Shown: one piece after another, positions 13,360 to 24,991 of the stretch
Numbering within the stretch: the first letter of the stretch is position 1
How the letters are laid out: each line of letters opens with the position of its first letter
Source: Meghimatium bilineatum
Taxonomy: Eukaryota > Mollusca > Gastropoda > Stylommatophora > Philomycidae
Assembly (NCBI GenBank): GCA_034231615.1
Contig: CM067315.1
Coordinates: 15,363,267 to 15,427,266 of the forward strand
Length of the DNA stretch: 64,000 bases
Direction: 5' to 3'
The notes under the pieces: model-generated
The model's input: only the letters and a program-made list of their open reading frames with translations
Told to the model about the DNA's origin: nothing
Databases searched by the model: none
Made by a program: the position numbers and the translations under genes

Positions 13360-13614
13360 CAATTAGAAAAAAAAAGATGGTGGACTGATATTGGACATTT
13401 ACTTAGAATGAATGAGAATAGATTGGCCACTATGACCATTAAAATGGGCACCAGATGTCAAAGAGAGAAGACAAAAAGAAACTCTTCATAGAACAATCAT
13501 CAAAGAGAGCATGACAAGAATAGATCTCAACAATATGAAAAAAATTAGCATCACATTACTATAACTATACAGCACTGGTGGTTTCTGCACTGTATCCTTC
13601 ACTGAACGAACATT
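13360..13614 (+). pseudogene. LINE 3' end remnant, with microsatellite tail
   Basis: Plus frames read RWWTDIGHLLRMNENRLAT and, in the last part, a degenerate SALYPSLNERTLDG. These match the pattern K.L GHVLRM...RxxxxxLxW and VxALCPTxHEEDR at the C-terminus of one LINE family. The element runs straight into the repeat array that follows, as expected for a LINE with a simple-sequence tail. Confidence 0.65.
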
Positions 13615-13930
13615 AGATGGATGAATGGATAGATAACCAAATGAATGGATAGATAGATAACTGATAACGAGATTAATGGATAGATAACTGATAACCAGAT
13701 GAATGGATAGATAGATAACTCTTAAACCAGATGAATGGATAGATATATAACTCTTAAACCAGATGAATGGATAGATATATAACTCTTAAACCAGATGAAT
13801 GGATAGATAACTGATAACCAGATGAATGGATATATAGATAACTAGATGAATGGATAGATAGATAACTGATAAACAGATGGATATATAGATAAACAGATGG
13901 ATAGATAACTAGATTGATGAATAGATAACA
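13615..13930. repeat. Minisatellite/microsatellite, gatgaatggatagata family
   Basis: Copies of cagatgaatggatagataac with tgataac or tcttaaac spacers, about ten units of 25-37 bp. It begins exactly at the end of a LINE fragment and looks like an expanded LINE tail. Confidence 0.88.
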
Positions 13931-14239
13931 ATTAATCTATACATTATGTAAAAATATCTCTGTTTATTTTTCTTATAATGTTGGCCACAGTAACTACATT
14001 CCTATCTCTGTTACCTTGTAACAGTTCCTCAGGAAAATCAAGATCTAATTTTTGTATTCAGGCAGTGCTCTTTGAGCTACTTACATCCTATTTGACTGTA
14101 GGACATATTGTGTATAGTGTCTATACAGAAACCACTGCATATTGAGAGGAATTTGTAATATGCATGTATTTTAATGTATTTAAGAATGTCTTAACAAAGA
14201 GATACTGAAAGAGCAACAAGAAAAGAATTGCTATACAAC

Positions 14240-14455
14240 AACAAATTGTCTAGAAAATTTGGATACATCAAGTAACATGATCACCCGGAGAGAAGAATAA
14301 TTGAAAGCACGATGTTAGGATGATGAAATTGAGGCAGGCCCAGAATATGATGAACGCAAGATATAAAATAAACCATCTGAAGATGACACTCACAAAGAAC
14401 ACTAGCGCAGGACAGAAATACTGTGATGATGGCTATCCCCTACAATGAATGAGCT
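14240..14455 (+). pseudogene. LINE RT C-terminal remnant
   Basis: Broken plus frames read HPERRIIES, then GRPRI, then TQDIK, then a region ending AQDRNTVMMAI. This matches PERRIIExMLGxNRGRPRxRWxxDI...AQDRxxW of LINE RT tails. Confidence 0.65.
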
Positions 14456-14748
14456 ACATAGTTATGAAGAATGTGCGACATGACACTTAGAAATTATGAA
14501 GTAGGCAGTTGGTTTCACATTCATGATTAACCTGGGATTCAAACTTAGGTTATGGCTGTTTTGTTTCTCATTTGATATCAAATGAAAAATCCTACACGGT
14601 ATATGTTACTTTAAAATCAGAAGCAAGTGGTATTAATCAGACAGTCATATGAAGTTCCTGCACCACTTACCAGGACATGTGCAGCTACAAGAACAGAAGC
14701 GATCATGTAAGGATACATATAACAGCTTTTGTGTGTGGACTTAACACT

Positions 14749-15038
14749 GAGTTCATGTCTAAGTATGAACAAGTCTGGGCATGTGTGAGAGTGTTTGACA
14801 CTGAGTTCATATCTAAGTATGAACAAGTCTGGGCATGTGTGAGAGTGTTTGACACAGAGTTCATATCTAAGTATGAACAAGTCTGGGCATGTGTGAGAGT
14901 GTTTGACACAGAGTTCATATCTAAGTATGAACAAGTCTGGGCATGTGTGAGAGTGTTTGACACTGAGTTCATATCTAAGTATGAACAAGTCTGGGCATGT
15001 GTGAGAGTGTTTGACACAGAGTTCATGTCTAAGTATGT
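14749..15038. repeat. Minisatellite, 54-bp unit, about 5.3 copies
   Basis: The unit contains gagttcatatctaagtatga then acaagtctgggcatgtgtga. 54 is divisible by three, so long open frames appear on both strands; I treat them as spurious. Confidence 0.93.
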
Positions 15039-15457
15039 TGTCAGCACTATGGATGAAAGGTCAAAGTAGAACACATTTAATAGGTGAAGGACATCCCATA
15101 TGTATCTTACTGTAAGCGTTTGATGTACTAGAGACCTCAGACACTATTTAATATTGGAGGTGATATGACCTCAAAGACTGACTGGGACATAAGCTTGTGC
15201 ACTCTTAAATCACCAATTTGAGGCCTAAAACCTGGCCCCAATAGGCAGAACTGGAAATGAAGCTGTGGTGTAACCATAAAGAACCTCCCACTGGCCACCA
15301 AATTCATGGAGATGGCCCTCCTGCCTGAATAGACATCTGAGCATAGGAAACTGATCGCAGAAGAATAAAATTACCAATTAGCTGAGTCAAGACACTTTTT
15401 CAGTGTATAAATGCAAATGAAAAGCATGGATCAATTAAAATCAGCAAATTGGTGTGA
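15039..15457. other. No gene seen
   Basis: No coding or repeat feature that I can support. Confidence 0.45.
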
Positions 15458-15680
15458 CTAGTTGTAAGGCCCCAAAAAGCTGGAGAAAGTTGTAGCTCAA
15501 GAGTTGTAAGGCCCCAATAAGCTGGAGAAAGTTGTAGCTCAACAGTTGTAAGGCTGGAGAAAGTTGTAGCTCAACAGTTGTAAGGCTGGAGAAAGTAGTA
15601 GCTCAACAGTTGTAAGGCCCCAATAAGCTGGAGAAAGTTGTAGCTCAACAGTTGTACGGCTGGAGAAAGTTGTAGCTCAA
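15458..15680. repeat. Minisatellite with 42-bp and shorter (about 28-bp) units
   Basis: Units gttgtaaggccccaataagc + tggagaaagttgtagctcaa. In the short form the segment ccccaataag is missing, so both lengths are interspersed. Confidence 0.88.
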
Positions 15681-16707
15681 CACTTATGAGAATGTTTCCA
15701 GTGCTGTGCTGATGCTGCTTCATGTACAAGAAATAAGCCATCATCTACCTCTCTGATATACCTTCTGTAACACAGTACAGACCAGTGAAGAAATCCATAC
15801 CCAGTGTCTGGCTCTGGCTAGAGAGCCAGAAGGAAGAACAAGGTACATTATATTAGAAATGCTAATGTAGATATAACGTTTGATAATCTTGTCCATACAT
15901 GGCATGTCAACACCAACTTTTGTATTGAGAAACCAGCACTTTGTTGAAGTATTGTGTGATAGCTTATCTGGATGATAGTAATTTGTTGTACTTTAAGAAG
16001 GGGTGGAGTATAAGCTAGAATTCATGGCCATGGTTGATGAGGTTAGCAAGAACACTCCTAACCATGGATTCTACCACAGTATGCACAAGGAATCTCAGGA
16101 CCATTTGTGAAATCATCTGATGTGTCATCCCATCTCAAACATGTAGTTCTTTGATCTATCTACTATTTATTTCTCCTGTGTCTCTATTCCATTTATGAAT
16201 GTTCTCACATCAACACACGCCATGGCATCAGATTAAGTATTACATTAAGGTAGAATGTGTCATAAATATTTCACTTGTCATAAGTGCTTCAGGACTTCAC
16301 TTGTCATTAAACTTGACTTATCATAAATACTTGACACCACATTTGTACAAATTCTTTTTTTTAAAAGTGATTCTATATTGATTCAGTATTCATCGTACTT
16401 GTTATGAAAAATTTTGATATTTTCATATAAAAATTCATGAGAGCAAGCAATGCAGTGTTGTTTGACTAGGAATTTATATAGTGTGTCTGTCATTGTGATG
16501 CTAATCATTTGGGGGAGGGAGAGAGAATGGAGGCAGTTTTTGTTGCATTTAACAATGGTTGAAACTGTAAACTTGTTTGTGTGTGTGTGTGATTTTCCTG
16601 TCATAGCAATGTTGAAAATATGGAGATAGCGGAGGAGAGAAATTTTTATTACATTTAATAGTGACTGAACCATCAAGCTCTTTTTGTATTTATTTTGCTG
16701 TATAAAT
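15681..16707. other. No gene seen
   Basis: A minus open frame at 16383-16676 has no recognisable domain. A short GT run is near 16579. Confidence 0.4.
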
Positions 16708-16946
16708 CTGTGGTTCTCAACTCAATGTGGGCCATGGAAGATTTACCAGCGGCTGCAGAGACAAATTTTGAAATTGTTTGGTCACATGAAGATAATTATT
16801 TGAACGATAAACAAGATTTATTTCGGTAAAGATTAAAACAATTTGGAGCGCAAATTTTTTTTACTTTTTTAAAGGTACGAGGGAGATCACAGAAGAAAAT
16901 TTGTCCCAAAAGGGGGCCATAGGCCAAAAAAGGTTGAGAACCACTG
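16708..16946. mobile_element. hAT-like MITE, 239 bp, with terminal inverted repeats
   Basis: The left end ctgtggttctcaac (16708-16721) and the right end gttgagaaccactg (16933-16946) are inverted repeats matching at 13 of 14 positions. CAGTGGTTCTCAAC is a typical hAT-superfamily terminus. The 8 bases outside each end (gtataaat and ttctaaat) agree at 6 of 8, as an old 8-bp TSD would. No transposase frame fits inside, so it is non-autonomous. Confidence 0.8.
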
Positions 16947-17519
16947 TTCTAAATACTGAACCTCCATATGAAGGTGAACAACTTCTCATTGCTTCAGTGT
17001 ATAATTATTATGTCATAGTTTACAATATTGTCATATTGATCCTTTATTGTCAATATACTACTCTAGAATGTTATATGTACATTTCCTGGTCACTTCACTT
17101 CGCATATTGATTCTTGATTAGAAGCCATCATCATTGCACATAGGACATACCATAAGTGCTGACTGTGCACATAACATGGGCAATCACCTGAACAGAATAC
17201 AGCCACAACATTTTTCAGTGTGCACTTCTGTGCACTTATCCTTACAAAATTATTGACCATCACCTTTTTGAATGTGATTTCAGTGCTGGATCATGTCATA
17301 AAAATACCCCTCCCTCCGAGGCCAGATAAATGGAACACCCTATATGGAACAAAACAACTTATAAGCACATCCATATAGCACACAATAGTATTCGGTCAGA
17401 GGCGTACCATTGAATACCGTTCAGTGGTTCGCTCATGAAACTCTGGACCAGCAACAAGTCAACCTCATCTTTACATTGTCCATACAATATTGTTCAAAGT
17501 CCCAGTCAAGTGTCGATTG
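16947..17519. other. No gene seen; dispersed repeat piece at 17289-17355
   Basis: The segment containing gaggccagataaatggaaca is found in inverted orientation at about 40352-40405. No gene. Confidence 0.5.
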
Positions 17520-17620
17520 CATGATCATTCGTTCCAGAAAAAAACACTTTTCCCTGATCATTCATTCCAGAAAAAAACACTTTTCCCTGATCATTCATTC
17601 CAGAAAAAACACTTTCCCCT
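17520..17620. repeat. Minisatellite, 33-bp unit, 3 copies
   Basis: Unit gatcattcattccagaaaaa + acacttttccct, three copies. Confidence 0.88.
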
Positions 17621-17844
17621 CACTCCTTGGTCACTACCATTTTATAGGCTTTTAAATCGTCCTTGCTCCTCTCTTCTCTCCTCTTCTCCCCCCCCCCCTT
17701 TCAGATAATAGAATGTGGCAATTCTTCTTACTAAGAATCATGTAAGTAAATGAGGATTAAAAAAAAACACCTACACCACCCACTTCAAATAAAACACACC
17801 CACATCCCCCAAAAAATGAAGTAAAACATTTTTTGAAGGGGAAA

Positions 17845-17965
17845 CCCACCCACAAGGGGAAGACCAATATGTAAATGGATTGACAATATGACATTCTACA
17901 ACTCCATGGGATTACATCAACACATTTGTCAATTGAACATACACTTCTGCTTCCCCTTGATGCTT
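17845..17965 (+). pseudogene. Small LINE RT remnant
   Basis: The plus frame reads GRPICKWIDNM followed shortly by NSMGLHQH. This matches GRPxxRWIDNI...GLTLxQA in LINE RT tails. It is short and decayed. Confidence 0.45.
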
Positions 17966-18119
17966 CACGGCACAAGTAGCTGAGAAAAAATGAAACAACC
18001 TGCCCACTCCAATTGCACAGTTGTATCTACAACCCAGGTTATGTAACTGGTCATTGGATTGTTGGGACATTGTTAGTTCTTCATTTTAAATGGTCCATTC
18101 ATTGCAACATCATTATAAG

Positions 18120-18290
18120 GACATCAGAGGGGTTACAGGACGGATGTGAAAAAAAAGTAGTGACTGTCCTGTTCTTTGATATCTGTCCAAGAATTTTGTC
18201 TTCCTCTGCTTTTTCTACTGTTCCCTGAAGGATTTTATTCGATGGCGAATAAGTCTTCAGCTTAATGTCCAAACCATGCAAGTTTTTGTT
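18120..18290 (-). pseudogene. LINE 3' remnant (family A), minus
   Basis: The minus frame reads KILQGTVEKAEEDKILGQIS. This is a diverged form of the TILQGTVEGRRxRGxQxKxW segment seen in the better copy at 46.2-47.1 kb. A second, equally diverged copy lies near 24.03-24.12 kb, and the two also share flanking sequence around gcactttattgatt. Confidence 0.6.
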
Positions 18291-18440
18291 GTTTTACTAA
18301 TGAAAGTAGGGAATTAATGATTCAAAACTAATGTCAGCAGCTGAACTTAGAGTTGTAGAGAAACATGCTTGTCTACTCCTTGGCACTTTATTGATTGTAT
18401 GTTTTGCAGGCACTCTAATTTTGATTGTGTTTAAATTGGT

Positions 18441-18500
18441 TGGTTGCTGATCCAGCAGTCTGTGGGTTCATACCCTCTGACACAAAAGAATATTAGGCCA
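18441..18500 (+). mobile_element. Short dispersed repeat, ggttgctgatccagcagtc family
   Basis: The phrase ttggttgctgatccagcagt followed by a gggttcata-like box recurs near 40268, 47967 and 50711. The box after it resembles a pol III B box, so it may be a tRNA-derived SINE piece. Confidence 0.55.
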
Positions 18501-18683
18501 TAGTAATAATTGCTACCTTCATTGTAATGATGTTAGTTCTTTATTGTAACAGTAATTATTTTCCTTCATTTTAATAACATTAATTCTTCATTGTAACAGA
18601 TCCCTTTATTGTAACAATATTAGTTAATGCTAACATTATTGTGATGAAATTCATTCTTCATTATGACATCCCTTCATTATGCA

Positions 18684-18873
18684 GAAAAATAATGAATTAG
18701 GCCTATATGGTGCAAATTAAACAATGGTACAAAAATAATGAATTAGGCCTATATGGTGCAAATGAAACGATGGTACAAAATAATGAATTAGGCCTATATG
18801 GTGCAAATGAAACGATGGTACAAAATAATGAATTAGGCCTATATGGTGCAAATGAAACGATGGTACAAAATAA
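18684..18873. repeat. Minisatellite, 45-bp unit, 4 copies
   Basis: Unit aatgaattaggcctatatgg + tgcaaatgaaacgatggtac + aaaat. Multiple of three, so open frames on both strands are artefacts. Confidence 0.92.
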
Positions 18874-18879
18874 TTCAGT

Positions 18880-19449
18880 CTCTGGTGAAGACCACATGGA
18901 AATTCATGATGGTTACTTGAAAGTGAATGCAGAAAATCTTTTCATTTTTATGTAATGGGACAACTTCAGTGTTAAACTTTTTAATGATTCACCAGTCTCG
19001 TAGTTTATATCTGAGGAAAGACCCATCATATCGCAAACTGATGACTAGTACAGATTTGATCAGATCTGAAGATGTTGGCGGAATAATTCAAAATTAGATT
19101 TTGGTTATGTCTTGGTCATTGCCAATCTTATATGATGTTATTTGTTCAAACATTGTTCAATTTAATGAATAAAATAACAAAGGACATTGGTTCCTGTCAG
19201 ATGAAAAGGTAAAGTGAATATCAAGTTTAATACATAGAAATCAACTTTAAATCCAGTTGAAAGTTGATGAATAAAAGTCTGGATTTTGTATCGAGTCTGT
19301 AGTTTGAATCAGATTTCAGTTAAATAAGTTCATGCAGCAGCTTCAATGTAGTGTCAGTGTGTTTGATTTCAGAAGTGATGTAGTGTCAGTGTGTTTGATT
19401 TCAGAAGTGATGCATTTTACAGCAAATTATTTTGATTTTTAATTGCAGA
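18880..19449. other. No gene seen
   Basis: A two-copy repeat of gtagtgtcagtgtgtttgat lies at about 19350-19405. Otherwise nothing supported. Confidence 0.45.
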
Positions 19450-19880
19450 AATAATTTATGGAAAATAGAGGGTTATGTTGAAGGTAAATAGTCCTATGGT
19501 AAATGGAAAGTAAATAGAGGATTATGTTCAAGGTAAATAAGGACAATAGATGGTTATGTGTAAGGTAAATGAGGACAATAGAGGGTTATGTGTAAGGTAA
19601 ATGAGGACAATAGAGGGTTATGTGCAAGTTATATGAGGACAATAGAAGGTTATGTGGAAGGCAAATGAAGGCAATAGATGGTTATGTGGAAGGTAAATGG
19701 GCGCATTAGAGGGTTATTTACCTCTAGATGTGCAGGGTAAATGAAAATAAAGAGGTAGATGTGCAAAGTAAATGAAGGCATAGGATTATGTGGAAGGTAA
19801 ATGGGGGCATTAGAGGGTTATGTGGAAAGTGAATAAGGGTTATGTCAAAGGTGAATAAAGCAATACATTGTTATGTGGAA
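19450..19880. repeat. Degenerate minisatellite, about 32-bp unit
   Basis: Copies of ggtaaatgaggacaatagag + ggttatgtgtaa with many substitutions and length changes. Confidence 0.8.
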
Positions 19881-19984
19881 GACAGATTAGGGCAATGGAG
19901 GGCCATGTGAAACATTGTTTGGGGAGGAGAGGTTCAATTGGTAATGAGATCATGAATAATGTAAGATTTAGAGAGATGAAAATA

Positions 19985-20150
19985 CTCCTCCAGTCGACTC
20001 AGCTGTAAATGAGTACCTGACGCACGAGTTAGGGAAGGTAAAAAACAGCAAGGAAGGGAACTGGCCACCCCACCTAATAGTTGCTGCGGCTTAGTAAATG
20101 AAGAATTATCTTCATCCCCGACGGCAGATGCCATGGGACCTACCTTTACC
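19985..20150 (+). mobile_element. SINE-like element, 166 bp, flanked by an 18-bp TSD
   Basis: The insertion runs from ctcctccagtcgactcagct to a tail acctacctttacc. The 18 bases tttagagagatgaaaata occur perfectly on both sides (19967-19984 and 20151-20168), which defines the ends. The body contains gaactggccaccccacct, also found in a truncated copy at 26336-26405. The perfect duplication implies a fairly recent, LINE-mobilised insertion. Confidence 0.88.
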
Positions 20151-20504
20151 TTTAGAGAGATGAAAATAGACACCATGAAGAAAGTAAATTATAGGCAATT
20201 GGAAGGGTGTAATTGAAATTGCAAATTTTGTCAAATATAGACATATCACATAGTTTGAGCATTGCAAAAATAGACATTGAAAGTATCGTGGCATTTGTAT
20301 TATTGGAAAGAAAACAAAGAGGTTAAGTAAAAAAAATCATCTCTGACAATGTTGTACACTTCTTTCAAACCTAAGCCAACTAGTCGAATTTGGTTAAATC
20401 ACCTTTTTAAAAAAAAATCTGTAAAATATTGAATGTTTCCCATTGGGGGAGGGGTACGTGTTGCTGTCGCAACATTGTATACAGGATGAGTTTTAATTTA
20501 TCTT

Positions 20505-20595
20505 CAGGGGAAAACCCAGTCCTTACCAGGAATTGAACCGTTGACCGTACAGATGTAAGAACAATGCTCTAACTTCTTGGCTATGTGCCATACAT
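20505..20595 (-). mobile_element. tRNA-like sequence (SINE head or tRNA pseudogene)
   Basis: On the minus strand an A-box-like tagccaagaagttagagc is followed about 30 bases later by a perfect B-box-like ggttcaattcc. The acceptor and anticodon arms do not fold cleanly by eye, so I call it tRNA-derived and not a functional tRNA. Confidence 0.55.
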
Positions 20596-20789
20596 CAAAC
20601 CCATAACAAATAGAGGTTGTGGTTTATGAATGTTTGGTCTATGCAGCTTTCAACTGTGTACACCTGTCAACCGTGTAAATTTTTCAACTGTGGACATTAG
20701 TCCAACTTGATTATATCAGAATTTATTATCATTAAACAAAATAACGAGGGTTGTGGTTAAGCGAAGACGCGTATTCCAAGCTATATAGT

Positions 20790-21050
20790 TATGTTTATGA
20801 ACATGGTAGGTAGGTGATAAGTTTGTCTCTCCTGTTTCAGGCACTTTGTTTCGACCAGCTGACAAATTCCAAGTAGGCTATATCAGGACGCATAACCTAA
20901 GCAAATACCGGTAGTATTAGAGGTCACAAGTACCCTATAGGTAGGTAGTTAATGAGTTTACATTCTCTTTTGGAGAGGCTTGCCCCTTTATCCAGCGGAC
21001 AACAAAACATAAGTACCCCTATATATGTAGGTAGATTATGAATATATTAC
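20790..21050. repeat. Dispersed repeat, two copies in tandem
   Basis: Both copies carry a gtaggtaggt start, an agtttRcNtctc region and a (tatcc)agcggac or cagctgac region. A third copy is at 35470-35610, where the hairpin cctctcttttggagagg is clear. Confidence 0.65.
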
Positions 21051-23784
21051 CATTAGTCAACCTTTCTATGAGGTGGCTGCTAATCTGAATGAGCTTAAGG
21101 TAATTACAATATCAAGATGAGTCTATACCAAACAAGACATGCATCAACCAATCACAAACCACTTTTTTTTTTCATAATACAATTGACAATTGTTTGCATG
21201 GTATTTTAATTTGTTATACATTCAAGTGTGATATTTTTTTGGTTTGATTTATGTCCCTTGTTGCGGTAATTGTGTCATCCCCTTACTGGTCACCATTTGT
21301 TGAGTTTCCCTGATCAGTTTTTGAGTGTGTATACTTTAACTTTTGACTGACCTCATCCTGTGTGTGTAAATTCTTTTGTTCCAGGCTTGTCTCCATTATT
21401 CACTTACAATATATATTCAATAATTCAGGGTTCTGTGTGCATGTAGTGTGTCTACAAGTGTGTAGTGTGCATACAAATGTGTAGTGTGCATACAAATGTG
21501 TAGTGTGTCTAAATGCATTTGTTTATAAGAGGAGGAAAAATGGACATGACTTTGTTTATGCATAAAATTGTACAGCTCATTTCACAGAATCCACAATTTT
21601 ACATTTGATTATTTTGATCATTGTGCTCTGTTATATTTTTTTACACAACAGTTTCTGTTACTTGTTTTTTGTGAGAGAATTATGTGAAATTGTTTCTCAA
21701 TTTATATTTAAAAGATTTTTTTCCAGTTATTTTGTGGACACAGACCCAGATACTCCACCCCCCCCCCCCAAACCATCCTGGAAAGTTTGCAAGATTTACT
21801 GAATGTTTCTATGTCAGCATAATTAGTTTACATTTATATTTCTGTATCGACAACACACTCTAGGCAAACTCATTAGATGCTCAGTTTCTCTCAGTACATA
21901 ATAAAAATTACGCATGCTGATGGTTTCCATAGCTCGCTGGTTGCACGGCATGTCCCTCAATTGCCCTCTTCTGCTAACACCAGAGTAATTTCAAATTCTT
22001 GAATTGCAATATCCTATCATCTTCCAGTCTAGAGTCCTCATATAGAAAGTGTTGACAGAGCTGATGTTAATGTTATTCTATAAGTGGGTTCATGTCTGGA
22101 ACATGTGATCAACTGCTTATTTTAGGGATATTTAATCTAAATATTATATCAATAAATAATTTAAATATTTTTTGGGGGTTAGGGTTAAGGTTAGGAGAGT
22201 TGTGTTTTACATAACTAACCCTAAATAAATTTATATTTAAATTAATAAATGATAAATATAAATAAACATAACCAAGGGAAATAATCAAATTGCTGGTCAA
22301 ATGTTCCAGACATGAACCCATAATTGTGTCTATAATTAATTCCCCTATTAATTATGATTTCTAAGCCAATGTGTCGGCCCCCTTCATTGCCACAGACTCC
22401 CACATGTTCAGGACATGTCAGAGTGTATTACTGCACTATAATTTTTGGTGAAAACTTATGATTTGAAGGGTATGTATAGTTGGAGAATTAAATTTGTTGT
22501 GTATGTCTGTTGCAGTAAGTCTTGGATGGGGTCACAAAGAAATACAATTTAATTTGGGGGTGGTGGCAAGGAAGCTAAAATGCCACTTCAACAATAAGAA
22601 TTATAACCATAAAGCTGGGAAAGCAAACCTTGATGTCTTGTAGAGAAAGTCAATGACATTTCTTTTAGTCACGGAAGACAATTTCCCCCAAAATGGACCA
22701 TAGTCCAAAAATGGTTAAGAATTGCTAATTTGAGAACATGCAATGAAATTATGCTGAATGCTGTTAGAAGTCTTGGAGTGAATCCCATGCAATATAATAA
22801 AAGATATGAATAGTGTGGCCTGTTCTGTTTGTGAGCATCTTTCTTCTCTAATGGCAATATTTATTGACACAGCCTTTAACTAGCTCATCCAATTTATCTC
22901 TGCAAACTTGCATACATTTTAACAAGTCATTCAATTTATATCTCCAAATGCATATATCTTTGAACTAGATCATCAACTTTATGTATATGGATGTGGAGGA
23001 TGTTAGAAGTAAGGATTCATGTGGCACCTCATGTGTCACTAATGTTGAAATGCTAATGTTAAATCAGCATTTTTGTCTGATCCAGTTGTGGGAAAGTTTG
23101 AATATCAGGCAATGGCAAAATGGATTAATATACATACACAATTTGTAAATCAGCTTACACGTTGCAGTAATGTGATGTCAGTTTTACATTTGGATGACTG
23201 TAATTGTTCAAATTATTTTTTGTCTGCAGACTTGCAGTCATCTTAAAGCATATTGTCTAAAAATGTCATTATATTATGTCATGGGTCATTTATATGTCTC
23301 ATATATCATCATTATGGATCATGTGCCATTTCAGTATGTCACATGTTTCTGTCATTGTTTGATGTATCATGTCTGCTTTTAACAAACAAATATATATACA
23401 TTTATACGACCACATACAAAGTTCGTAATGTTTCAACTATTGAATGAAAATACAAGAAAACTGGGACTTCTGTTATGTTTGGACACTTTTTGTGTGATAG
23501 ATTTTTATATCAGTGTTATTATTTTATATCAATTCCATAACAACCTGTGGACATTGACCTATGGTCAATGAACATGAGTCAGTATTGAGAATGCGTGAGC
23601 TGGGAGTGAGGATCAGTGTAGCACGGTGAGAACAACCAAAATTTCATAAAGAAACACTCAACCAACACAGAACAGGAACCATAAGCAGCTGCACCGTGAG
23701 AGATTTACTGAAGCGAAGATCTAAGCACCTATGATTATGTCTGGTGTACAAGGACAATAATCAACGAACCTATATCAATTCTAT
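21051..23784. other. No gene seen in 2.7 kb
   Basis: Short gtgtgtagtgtgcatacaaa repeats lie at 21430-21510 and a poly-C run near 21759. A possible hAT-like end lies at 22665-22725 (aaaaatggttaagaattgct). No coding motif found on either strand. Confidence 0.45.
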
Positions 23785-24120
23785 ATTTATAAAACCCATA
23801 ACCCTTCTGGGTTGTAGGGGTACAGAATTAGATGCATCAACACACAGCCCCCTCCAGTGATTTCTATCTTCAATGATGTGGATACATGTAGTTCTTGTTG
23901 AATCGATCCCCAGGAATTACAAGCTATTAGCTCTTACTTCCTATGTGCAATAGAGTGGTCTATACAGAGCACAAAAGACAAAATCTCAGTGACATACAGT
24001 TCTTTGAGTGAGAAGAAGTCTCCTACTCAGAGGGGTTACAGGATGTATGTAAAAAAAAAAAAAAAAAAAAAAAAAAGTAATGACATTCTTTGATATCTGT
24101 TCAAGAATTTTTGTCTTCCT
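23785..24120 (-). pseudogene. LINE 3' end remnant (family A), minus
   Basis: The stretch cccataacccttctgggttg and the following ~80 bases match the 3' end of the better-preserved family A copy at 46190-46290. The 24034-24120 part carries the ILQGTVE-region remnant plus a run of about 27 A (plus-strand reading) at 24050-24077. No intact frame. Confidence 0.65.
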
Positions 24121-24394
24121 CTGCTTTTGGTAAATCACTAAATCATTAGTTACCAGCGCCGAATTTTTGTATCATTGATGCAAATAAAACAATTACGAAG
24201 TACATCTTCGTTCTCTGGAATACATTCTGCTGAAAATCTAGTAGGACCATTGTCCCGATACAAGAAAAATCCAGTGGAAATTTGAGAAAGAAAACTAAAA
24301 ATTAGACTGTCTTTACAGGGAATGTAATGTGAAAACTATGAGCATTAATAACTACCAGAATGATAAATGAGAAAACAGGAAGATCCCGTGGCAC

Positions 24395-24400
24395 TTTATT
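24395..24400 (-). promoter_or_regulatory. Candidate polyadenylation signal of the SLC51A-like gene
   Basis: The plus strand tttatt reads AATAAA on the minus strand, 110 bases past the stop codon of the last exon. The surrounding sequence is also duplicated at 18.38 kb, so this could be a repeat-borne signal. Confidence 0.4.
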
Positions 24401-24510
24401 GATTTTATGTTTTGTAGACTCTAATTTTGATTGTGTATATAAGCACCAATAGCTCTGCTCTATTAGTTCCTTGTGTATTCACTAAAATGTTCTTGCAAAT
24501 AACATCATAT

Positions 24511-24890
24511 TTAGCTCCTGTGATCTAATTGTGTAGTTACATGATGTACATCTTGTACTGACTCTGCCATTTGAGTAGCGTCACAGTTTGTCAAATTGCT
24601 GCTCTTTTCTGGACAATGATTTTCCTCTACCTCTTGTACAAGTGAGCTATCTGATATAGTACACGAGCTGTCTGATATCTCTGTTGTGGGCCACACAATA
24701 TCGTGTGCAACACTGCTGTCAGTGAATGATCTTAATTCATTATCGTCAGACATCGAATGCATCTCCTGATTTCTATTGTCTGTATATTTGTCTTCTGCGT
24801 CCATCATGGTCAGATTTGAATTGTGGTAGAAATGTCTTGTCAGGATCGTCACGGCTAGTATTTCCACGACTAGAACAAAGCTCAGGATGG
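24511..24890 (-). CDS. SLC51A/OSTalpha-like, last coding exon (TM7 and cytoplasmic tail)
   Basis: The exon starts after a tatttcag acceptor (AG at 24892-24891) and ends at taa (24513-24511). Its first bases CC complete a Gly/Ala-type codon left open by the 32.2 kb exon (G|CC, Ala). The helix ILSFVLVVEILAVTILTRHF aligns with the last membrane helix of OSTalpha, which ends in a conserved E-x(5)-T-[VI]-L-T-R-x-[YF]-Y pattern. A Ser/Asp/Glu-rich tail of roughly 100 residues follows (SMSDDNELRSFTDSS, then EISDSSCTISDSS), much longer than the roughly 26-residue tail of the human protein. The tail may carry phosphorylation or trafficking signals; that is inference. Confidence 0.85.
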
Positions 24891-24991
24891 CTGAAATACC
24901 AAGATATGGACATTTTTGAATACCTGGTTGAAAACACCATGACAAAAGCAATCTTGTATATAACGTGTGAATGTGTTGTGAGATGGCAATG

